DNA of 13,861 bases from Acidimicrobiia bacterium (GTDB lineage: Bacteria > Actinomycetota > Acidimicrobiia > Acidimicrobiales > Ilumatobacteraceae). The notes under the pieces were generated by a model. The model ran no database searches and was not told where the DNA came from. It was given only the letters and a program-made list of their open reading frames with translations. The stretch is from NCBI GenBank assembly GCA_013821025.1, contig JACDHN010000022.1, forward strand, positions 1-13,861. The letters run 5' to 3'. Both the position numbers and the translations under genes were made by a program. This document shows, piece by piece, positions 6,475 to 11,664 of the stretch. The number at the start of each line of letters is the position of its first letter. Position 1 is the stretch's first letter.

Positions 6475-7224
6475 CTAGTCGATGTCACTCGCCGCCTGTC
6501 GCGTCGCATGGCGAACGGCACCCATCTGCTCTCGCACCCAGCCAGTGACGACGAACTGCGTTCGCTCGCCGATGTTCACCGCGTGGTCTCCGATTCGCTC
6601 GTAGAAACGGGCCACGATGGCGAGCTGCACCGCCACTTGGAGATCGATCTTCGTCATCTGGTGCGACTCGAAGATCGCTTGCACGAACTCTCGCTGCAGA
6701 CCGTCGAGATAGCCGTCCATGTCGTCGATCGCCGCCGCCCTGGCAGCGTCACTCGACAGGTAGGACTCTGTGGCTTCCTTGAACAGCTGCGTGGCCTGGT
6801 CACCCATCTTCTGGATGATGCCCCGCAGCTTGGGATCCAGGTCGTGGCCATAGATGCGGCGGGCGGCCTTGCACAGGTTCGTGGTGAGATCAGCCGACCG
6901 TTCGACCTCGGCGATGATCCGCAGTGCGGCGACCACCTGGCGAAGGTCGGAGGCCACCGGTGCCTGCAGCGCCAGCAGCGAGTAACAGCGGTCCTCGAGA
7001 TCGATCGAGGCGGCATCGATGGCGTCGTCGGCGAGGATCATGTACTCGGCGCCCTCGAGGTCCTGGCTCAGGAGGATCTCGGTGGCACGAGGAATGTTCT
7101 CGGTGACCGTGGCGCCGAGCTTGGCGATCTCGGCGCGGACTTGGTCGAGCGCGTGGTGAAAGCTTGGCCGAAGGTCGCTCTCGGCCGCCTCCTCTTGCAC
7201 GCTGATCCCTGCGTCGTTGCTCAT
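6475..7224 (-). CDS. phoU: PhoU, phosphate signalling adaptor
   Basis: The 249-residue all-helical cytoplasmic protein carries the two PhoU repeats. Their metal-cluster motifs are visible as AEVERSADLTTNLCK in the first repeat and ERIGDHAVNIGE in the second. PhoU links PstSCAB activity to the SenX3-type kinase and keeps the Pho response off when phosphate is plentiful. The ATG at 7222-7224 is fixed by a strong GGGAGG Shine-Dalgarno (7233-7238). A longer in-frame reading from a TTG at 7326 would translate the intercistronic repeat and is rejected. A 30-residue polar N-terminal stretch precedes the first helix, and the C-terminal tail runs slightly past the second repeat. It lies between pstB and senX3, exactly where its two partners are encoded. 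Confidence 0.95.
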   Translation of the reverse strand: MSNDAGISVQEEAAESDLRPSFHHALDQVRAEIAKLGATVTENIPRATEILLSQDLEGAEYMILADDAIDAASIDLEDRCYSLLALQAPVASDLRQVVAALRIIAEVERSADLTTNLCKAARRIYGHDLDPKLRGIIQKMGDQATQLFKEATESYLSSDAARAAAIDDMDGYLDGLQREFVQAIFESHQMTKIDLQVAVQLAIVARFYERIGDHAVNIGERTQFVVTGWVREQMGAVRHATRQAASDID

Positions 7225-7322
7225 CAGCCGTACCTCCCGGGGGCTGCGCCCCCGCACCCCATCGCCGTCCGGCTCACTGGCGTTCGCTCGGCCAGCCGGC
7301 TGAACTCGCTTCGCTCGCTCAT
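7224..7322 (-). CDS. Possible 32-aa coupled ORF in the pstB-phoU intercistronic element
   Basis: An ATG at 7320-7322 overlaps the pstB stop (ATGA), and the frame ends in a TGA whose last base is the first base of the phoU ATG (TGATG). The peptide begins MSERSEFSRLAERTPVSR and is Arg/Ser/Gly-rich with no recognisable domain. Overlaps at both ends would let ribosomes pass from pstB to phoU. The DNA is repeat-like (CAGCCGGCTG palindrome at 7293-7302, GC hairpin at 7239-7253). The reading frame may therefore be a by-product of an intercistronic repeat and not a functional protein. Confidence 0.3.
   Translation of the reverse strand: MSERSEFSRLAERTPVSRTAMGCGGAAPGRYG
7233..7253 (-). promoter_or_regulatory. 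phoU ribosome binding site abutting a GC hairpin
   Basis: In the mRNA sense GGGGGC-GCA-GCCCCC forms a 6-bp stem with a 3-nt loop (7239-7253). It is immediately followed by GGGAGG (7233-7238), 8 nt before the phoU ATG. A stem directly against the SD could modulate phoU translation or shield processed transcripts. There is no T-run, so it is not a standard intrinsic terminator. Confidence 0.5.
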
Positions 7323-8203
7323 CCAAACCTTCCTGTCACGTACTGCTCGGTGCGTTCGTCGTCGGGGTTGGCGAAGATCTTCTCGGTCGGGTTGAACTCC
7401 ACCAGCCGCCCCGTGCGGCGGTCGCTTTCGGGGTTGAGCTCGGTGGTGAAGAACGCCGTGCGGTCGCTCACACGAGCGGCCTGTTGCATGTTGTGGGTCA
7501 CGATGACGATCGTGTACTCGCGCTTGATCTCCTGCATCAGCTCCTCGATGCGGGCGGTGGCGATCGGGTCGAGTGCCGAGCACGGCTCGTCCATCAGGAT
7601 CACCTCCGGGTCGACGGCGATCGCACGTGCGATGCACAGCCGCTGCTGCTGGCCGCCCGACAGGCTCAAACCCGAGGCGTCGAGGCGGCTCTTCACCTCG
7701 TCCCACAGCGCCGCCCCCTTGAGCGCCCGCTCGACGACCTCGGTCAGCTCCTGCTTCTTCTTGACGCCGGCGAGTCGGGGGCCGTAGGCAACGTTGTCGA
7801 AGATGCTCTTGGGGAAAGGGTTCGGCTTCTGGAATACCATCCCGATGCGACGCCGCACCTCGGTGGCGTTGACTGCCGGGTCATAGAGGTCGATGCCGTG
7901 GTAGTACACCTTGCCCTCGACCCTGGCGGTTTCGATGAAGTCGTTCATCCGGTTGAGGCAGCGCAACACTGTGGTCTTGCCACACCCCGACGGGCCGATG
8001 AAGGCCGTGATCTCGTGCCGGCGGATCTTGATGGTGGCGTCGCGCACCGCCAGGAAGTCGCCGTAGTACACACCGAGCGCCTCGAGGTCGTATACGGAGA
8101 CGGCCTCGTCGGAGACGGCGGCGGCGTCACCGCTGTCGAGCGTCCTGGCGGCGAAGGAGATCCCGGTGTCCTGTGGGCCAGCACCCGATTCGTCGGGGGA
8201 CAT
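7319..8203 (-). CDS. pstB: PstB, phosphate ABC transporter ATPase
   Basis: The 294-residue ATPase energises phosphate import through PstC/PstA. The Walker A motif is GPSGCGKT (70-77), the Q-loop FQKPNPFPKSI, the signature LSGGQQQR (from 181), Walker B VILMDEPCSALDP and the H-loop VTHNMQQA. FQKPNPFPKSI and the FFTTELNPES/GRLVEFNPTEKIF ending are PstB-specific. The ATG at 8201-8203 is preferred because AAGGAG (8210-8215) stands 6 nt upstream; a GTG at 8249-8251 would add 16 residues. Even so it has a 36-residue acidic, Gly/Ala-rich N-terminal extension compared with the usual roughly 250-260-residue PstB. The stop overlaps a small ORF, and phoU follows 94 bp on. Confidence 0.95.
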   Translation of the reverse strand: MSPDESGAGPQDTGISFAARTLDSGDAAAVSDEAVSVYDLEALGVYYGDFLAVRDATIKIRRHEITAFIGPSGCGKTTVLRCLNRMNDFIETARVEGKVYYHGIDLYDPAVNATEVRRRIGMVFQKPNPFPKSIFDNVAYGPRLAGVKKKQELTEVVERALKGAALWDEVKSRLDASGLSLSGGQQQRLCIARAIAVDPEVILMDEPCSALDPIATARIEELMQEIKREYTIVIVTHNMQQAARVSDRTAFFTTELNPESDRRTGRLVEFNPTEKIFANPDDERTEQYVTGRFG

Positions 8204-8321
8204 GTCCGTCTCCTTGGTGGATGTCGAGCTGAGCGGTCTCTGGTCGGTCACGGTAGTCAGTCCTCGTTCGATGTGGTGACAGCGCGTACTGCCAATGCGC
8301 CGCGGACGTGGATGGTGGGCG

Positions 8322-9272
8322 TCATGTCCCGGTGCGCTTCTTCTCGAAGCGGTTGCGCAGCACGATCGCCGCGGCGTTGAAGAACAGCACCAGCACCAGC
8401 AGCGTCAACCCGGCGGCCGCTGCGCTGTTGGCCCACGTGGTCTCAGAGCCCGGCGGCGCCGATCGGCCCGACCAGGCGAAGATCAGCATCGGTAGCGCAG
8501 TGAACGCACCGCGCATCGAGGTGTCGCCGAGCAGCCCGGTGATGGCGCCGAGGATGATGAGGGGGGCCGCCTCGCCGAGAGCCCTGGCGATCGACAGCAC
8601 CGTCCCGGTGAGGATCCCCGGTGCGGCATACGGCAGCACGTGGTCGCGGGTCACCTCCCACCGTGACGCACCGACCCCGTACCCGGCGTCACGAAGACCA
8701 CTCGGCACCGCCCGGATCGCTTCCATCGAGGTGATGATGACGATCGGCAGCACCAGCACCGCCATCGTGAGCGCGGCGGCGATAACTGTCGACCCGCCGG
8801 TGAGAACATCGAGGTACTCGGTGAAGATCAGCAGCCCCAGCACCCCGTAAACCACCGCCGGGACGCCGGCCAGGTTGCGGATGTTGACCTGGATGAAGCG
8901 GTTGAACCAGCTGTTGGTGGCATATTCCTCGAGGTAGACGGCGGCGCCGATGCCGAGCGGCACGGCCACCAGGATCACGCCCAGTCCGATGAAGAACGAG
9001 CCGTACAGCCCAGGAAAGATGCCACTCGTGTCGGGACTCGATCCGATCGTCCTCGACAGGAAGTCGCCGACCCCGACCTCGGCGAAGGCCGGGCGGGCGC
9101 CGGACACCACCTGGCCGAGCAGCGTCGCCAACACCGCCAGGGTCACGAGCAGCGTGAACAACAGCGTGACCAGCATCACGATGCCGGCGACGTCGGTGCT
9201 GCGCCGGGTGAGTTGCTGGCGCACCACGGCGGCGGCCGATGTGGCGCCGGTGGCTGGGGTTGCGAGTGCCAT
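8322..9272 (-). CDS. pstA: PstA, phosphate ABC transporter permease
   Basis: The 316-residue inner-membrane permease has six predicted helices. The first follows a 25-residue polar head (DVAGIVMLVTLLFTLLVTLA). The EAA loop that contacts PstB is at about residues 185-215 (GLRDAGYGVGASRWEVTRDH). PstA-type features include GIGAAVYLEEYA and SIARALGEAAPLIILGA, the latter with the conserved Arg/Glu region implicated in phosphate passage. It starts 17 bp after pstC, with GGAG about 10 nt before the ATG. The 118-bp gap to pstB carries the pstB Shine-Dalgarno and no clear promoter or hairpin. Confidence 0.95.
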   Translation of the reverse strand: MALATPATGATSAAAVVRQQLTRRSTDVAGIVMLVTLLFTLLVTLAVLATLLGQVVSGARPAFAEVGVGDFLSRTIGSSPDTSGIFPGLYGSFFIGLGVILVAVPLGIGAAVYLEEYATNSWFNRFIQVNIRNLAGVPAVVYGVLGLLIFTEYLDVLTGGSTVIAAALTMAVLVLPIVIITSMEAIRAVPSGLRDAGYGVGASRWEVTRDHVLPYAAPGILTGTVLSIARALGEAAPLIILGAITGLLGDTSMRGAFTALPMLIFAWSGRSAPPGSETTWANSAAAAGLTLLVLVLFFNAAAIVLRNRFEKKRTGT

Positions 9273-9289
9273 CTATGACGCTCCGATGC

Positions 9290-10207
9290 TCAGTACTGCT
9301 GGCGGACCCGACGCACGAAGCGGGCGCCGATCATGTTGAGGACGAGAGTGATGACGAACAGCACGAACCCGACCAGGTAGAGGGCGTAGAACGGCGCCTG
9401 TCCCTGGACCGAGTCGGTACCACCGGCGGCGTTGGTCATGGCGCCGGTCATCGTCAGCCCGGCGTCGAGCGGGCTGAGTGCGAAGGGGCCCGAGCCGTCG
9501 AGTCCTGCTGCCATCGACGCCACCAACGTCTCACCGATCGCCCGGGAGGCGGCGATGATGAACGCCGCCACGAGCCCCGAGACGGCGGCCGGCAGCACCA
9601 CCTTGGTGACGGTGGTGACCTTCTTGGCACCGATGCCGTAGCTGGCCTCGCGCAGGGAGCCGGGCACCGAGCGCAGAGCATCCTCGCTCACCGAGGCCAT
9701 GATCGGGATCACCAGGATGCCGATGCCAAGTCCTGCGAGCAGCATGTTGCGGTCCCTCGATCCCGAGAAGATCTGCTGGGTGATCTCCGGAGAGATGAAT
9801 GTCAGGGCGAAGTAGCCGACCACCACGGAGGGCATGCCGGCGAGCAACTCGATCACCGGTTTGACAACGGTGCGAACCCGGCGCGAGGCGTACTCGGACA
9901 GGTAGACGGCTACGCCGAGCCCGAACGGCACGGCGACGATCAGGGAGATCAGCCCGATCACGATGCTGCCGACGATGATCGTGCTGAGGTCGTAGCGCGA
10001 GCGACGGGGAAACCAACCGGTGTCCTTGAGCTTCGAGAAGTCCCAGTCGATCTTGCTGAAGAAGTCGAACGTGCCCCGGAACAGCGTGAACAGGATCAGG
10101 GCGCTGATGACGATCGACACGATGGCCGCTACCTGGAACAAGCGCCTCATCGATCGCTCGCGGTTGCGGCGCTTGCGGCTGCCTTGCAGATCGTCGATGG
10201 TCAGCAT
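9290..10207 (-). CDS. pstC: PstC, phosphate ABC transporter permease
   Basis: The 305-residue inner-membrane permease partners PstA. A basic head (RKRRNRERSMRR) precedes the first helix. The domain carries PFGLGVAVYLSEYA, the LLAGMPSVVVGYFAL helix and an EAA loop near residue 196 (SLREASYGIGAKKVTTV). SRAIGETLV follows, then a Gly-rich stretch containing FALSPLDAGLTMTGAMTNAAGG typical of PstC. The ATG at 10205-10207 has no good Shine-Dalgarno; an in-frame stop lies just upstream and Met20 is an alternative start. It is 102 bp from pstS across a strong hairpin, so its expression is probably set below that of pstS. Confidence 0.94.
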   Translation of the reverse strand: MLTIDDLQGSRKRRNRERSMRRLFQVAAIVSIVISALILFTLFRGTFDFFSKIDWDFSKLKDTGWFPRRSRYDLSTIIVGSIVIGLISLIVAVPFGLGVAVYLSEYASRRVRTVVKPVIELLAGMPSVVVGYFALTFISPEITQQIFSGSRDRNMLLAGLGIGILVIPIMASVSEDALRSVPGSLREASYGIGAKKVTTVTKVVLPAAVSGLVAAFIIAASRAIGETLVASMAAGLDGSGPFALSPLDAGLTMTGAMTNAAGGTDSVQGQAPFYALYLVGFVLFVITLVLNMIGARFVRRVRQQY

Positions 10208-10246
10208 CTGGCTCGATTCATCGATTCATCGGTTCGTCGTCGACGT
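10208..10246 (-). repeat. Short tandem ATGAATCG repeat before pstC
   Basis: Reverse-strand ATGAATCGATGAATCG is a tandem 8-bp repeat ending about 11 nt before the pstC ATG. Each copy contains an ATG opening a very short frame (MNR-stop and MNRARC-stop). No ribosome site is evident for either ATG, so a regulatory role is only a possibility. Confidence 0.35.
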
Positions 10247-10260
10247 CACATCCTTGCCCT

Positions 10261-10294
10261 CCCCGGCCGATCGAGACGGATCGATCAGCCGGGG
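10261..10294 (-). terminator. Strong hairpin between pstS and pstC (attenuator or mRNA stabiliser)
   Basis: In mRNA sense CCCCGGC-U-GAUCGA / UCGAUC-G-GCCGGGG forms a 14-bp stem containing one G.U pair around a 6-nt loop (UCCGUC). It begins 15 nt after the pstS stop. No T-run follows, so full intrinsic termination is unlikely. Partial termination or protection of the pstS 3' end would give the usual excess of binding protein over permease. It is the strongest stem I see in the window. Confidence 0.7.
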
Positions 10295-10309
10295 CGGCTA
10301 AGGCGGGGG

Positions 10310-11491
10310 TCAGCGGCCTGCCCAAGCTTCCTGGGTCGCTGTGACGCGCTCGGCCGGCAGGTCGACATATCCAGCCTCGGCGACGGTGGCCAGGCCTTCC
10401 TCGGAGAGATAGAGGTCGACGTACGAGGCGACCGCCGGGTTCTCCTCGGCCTTCGCCTTGTTCACGTAGATGTACAGACTGCGGCTGAACGGGTAGGTAC
10501 CATCGGAGATGGTCTCGGTCGTCGGGGCCACGCATCCCTCACCGGCATCGATCTCGATGCCCTTCATGGCCTCCTGCTCGTTGACGTAGAACGCGTAGCC
10601 GACCCAGCCGAGGCTGCTCTCACTGCCCTCGATGCCCTGGACGATGAGGTTGTCGTTGGCGCTGGCGCTGTAGTCGGCCCTCGTGACCCACTCCTCCTCG
10701 GGAAGGCCCTGCTCCTCGGCGACACCCTCGATGGCGAACTCGACGAATGTGTCGTAGGTGCCCGATTCCTCACCGGGTCCTGAGATGTCGAGCGGGGCGT
10801 CGGGGAAGTCTTCTGCGTAGGCCGAGCCCACTTCGGTGGCCAGTTCGCTGGCGTCGGACCAGTTCTCGAAACCCTCCGATTCGGGGCCGAACAGGGCGTA
10901 AAGCCCCGGGATGTCGAGGCAGGTGATCGCCTCGTTGGCCGGGTTGGTCGCCACCGTCAGGCCGTCGATGGCCACCTCGAGCTCGACGTACTCGATTCCA
11001 CTCTCCTCGCAAGCAGCGATCTCCTCCTCGTCGATCGGCCGTGAGGCGTCGGAGATGTCGGTCTCGCCGGCGCAGAACTTGGCGAACCCGTCACCAGTGC
11101 CAGGGCCTTCCACCGTGACCTTCAAGTCTCCGCCCGACATCTCGCCGGCCAGTTCGCCCACCCGGATCGAGATCGGCTCCACCGTCGACGATCCGCTGAC
11201 GAACACCTCGCCACCGGCGAGCTCAACCGCGCCACCGGAGGTCGGGGTCGACTCCCCCGTGGTGGTGTCAGGGCCCATGGTGGTGCCGGGGCCACCTGCC
11301 GTCGTGCCTGTGCCCGCCGCGGTCGTGGCCGGACCTGCCGCTGTGGTACCGGGACCCTCTGCGGTGGTGCCGGGGTCTTCGCCGCCACCAGTGCTATCGG
11401 AGGCCGGATCGTCGTCGCCGCAGGCGGCGAAAACAAGAGATGCGGCCATGGCGCCTATCAACAGGCGTCGCTTGGAGGAAGTGCTGTTCAC
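10310..11491 (-). CDS. pstS: PstS, phosphate-binding lipoprotein
   Basis: The 393-residue extracytoplasmic phosphate receptor feeds PstCA. The N-terminus is a lipoprotein signal: KRR, a hydrophobic core, and lipobox FAAC with Cys24. A Thr/Gly/Pro linker of six 7-residue repeats (40-79, PGTTAEG type) tethers the binding domain. The PstS fold shows VSGSSTVEPIS, GPGTGDGFAKFC, DISDASRPI and SGTYDTF, the loops that hydrogen-bond phosphate. LGWVGYAFY and YPFSRSLYIYV are typical of the C-lobe. The GTG start (11489-11491) has AAGAGGA 7 nt upstream. The Pho box at 11598-11623 lies in its promoter region, so it is probably the first gene of the phosphate-regulated transcript. A hairpin follows the stop codon. 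Confidence 0.95.
   Translation of the reverse strand: MNSTSSKRRLLIGAMAASLVFAACGDDDPASDSTGGGEDPGTTAEGPGTTAAGPATTAAGTGTTAGGPGTTMGPDTTTGESTPTSGGAVELAGGEVFVSGSSTVEPISIRVGELAGEMSGGDLKVTVEGPGTGDGFAKFCAGETDISDASRPIDEEEIAACEESGIEYVELEVAIDGLTVATNPANEAITCLDIPGLYALFGPESEGFENWSDASELATEVGSAYAEDFPDAPLDISGPGEESGTYDTFVEFAIEGVAEEQGLPEEEWVTRADYSASANDNLIVQGIEGSESSLGWVGYAFYVNEQEAMKGIEIDAGEGCVAPTTETISDGTYPFSRSLYIYVNKAKAEENPAVASYVDLYLSEEGLATVAEAGYVDLPAERVTATQEAWAGR
11255..11374 (-). repeat. pstS: In-frame 21-bp repeats encoding the PstS linker
   Basis: Six degenerate 7-residue units (PGTTAEG, PGTTAAG, PATTAAG, TGTTAGG, then two 6-residue variants) encode a flexible, likely wall-spanning tether. Copy number could vary between strains. 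Confidence 0.75.
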
Positions 11492-11498
11492 GCGTGAA
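11487..11498. promoter_or_regulatory. Perfect palindrome over the pstS start codon
   Basis: TTCACGCGTGAA is a 12-bp perfect palindrome covering the pstS GTG. Its half-site TTCAC is shared with the GTTCACC repeats at 11598-11623. It could be an operator or an RNA stem that hides the start, but a chance palindrome is possible. Confidence 0.3.
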
Positions 11499-11542
11499 TC
11501 CTCTTTCTCGGAAGTTGAATCCTGGGGGTCGGATTGGGGTTG

Positions 11543-11557
11543 CCCTGGATCTCAGGG
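11543..11557 (-). other. Small hairpin in the pstS leader
   Basis: CCCTG-AGATC-CAGGG can form a 5-bp stem in the predicted pstS 5' UTR, about 50 nt before the start codon. It is too short to call a riboswitch, and I see no known leader motif. Confidence 0.25.
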
Positions 11558-11568
11558 ATCCGACGCGG

Positions 11569-11574
11569 ACGTTA
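11569..11574 (-). promoter_or_regulatory. Candidate pstS -10 element
   Basis: Reverse-strand TAACGT, the same hexamer as the SDR promoter, is 23 nt downstream of the Pho box palindrome. This is a reasonable spacing for an activator that replaces -35 contacts. It predicts a leader of about 70 nt carrying the AAGAGGA ribosome site. Confidence 0.45.
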
Positions 11575-11597
11575 GGAAACGCAGGTTGCGCGCAGCC

Positions 11598-11623
11598 GTT
11601 CACCGGGTGAACGGCCGGTGAAC
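11598..11623 (-). promoter_or_regulatory. Pho box: GTTCACC direct repeats with inverted copy
   Basis: In the pstS direction GTTCACC (11623-11617), 4 nt, GTTCACC (11612-11606) gives two 7-bp repeats exactly 11 bp apart, the architecture of PhoB/PhoP/RegX3-type sites. An inverted third copy makes a perfect palindrome GTTCACCGGGTGAAC (11598-11612). The site lies about 107-132 bp upstream of the pstS start and 33 bp past the ppk1 stop. The RegX3-like regulator encoded in the same cluster is the obvious candidate to bind it. Confidence 0.8.
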
Positions 11624-11643
11624 AGGTCCCAACCGCTCGGTGA

Positions 11644-11664
11644 AGAGGCTGCTCGTCAGCCTCT
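11644..11664 (-). terminator. Hairpin over the ppk1 stop codon
   Basis: A perfect 8-bp stem (AGAGGCTG / CAGCCTCT on the + strand) with a 5-nt loop includes the ppk1 TGA. In mRNA sense it is followed by a short pyrimidine stretch only. It may limit read-through from ppk1 into pstS, leaving the Pho box promoter in control of the pst genes. Confidence 0.45.

Noticed and set aside
6568..6580. Isolated GTTCACC inside phoU
   Set aside because: It is a single copy in coding sequence with no partner at 11 bp, so it does not qualify as a Pho box.
7239..7253. Intrinsic terminator between pstB and phoU
   Set aside because: A hairpin is present but lacks a T-run and is followed at once by the phoU ribosome site.
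7225..7326. 34-residue N-terminal extension of PhoU from a TTG
   Set aside because: It translates the repeat-like intercistronic element, while a strong GGGAGG stands at proper distance from the ATG at 7224.
5392..7395. Long open frame on the + strand, 667 codons, antisense to senX3 and phoU
   Set aside because: It runs opposite well-identified genes, is rich in His/Arg/Asp/Val as expected from the complement of GC-rich coding sequence, and shows no domain.
9239..10783. 514-codon + strand frame antisense to pstC and part of pstS
   Set aside because: It is a shadow frame of strongly supported pst genes, with low-complexity HHRDE-rich translation and no ribosome site or promoter.
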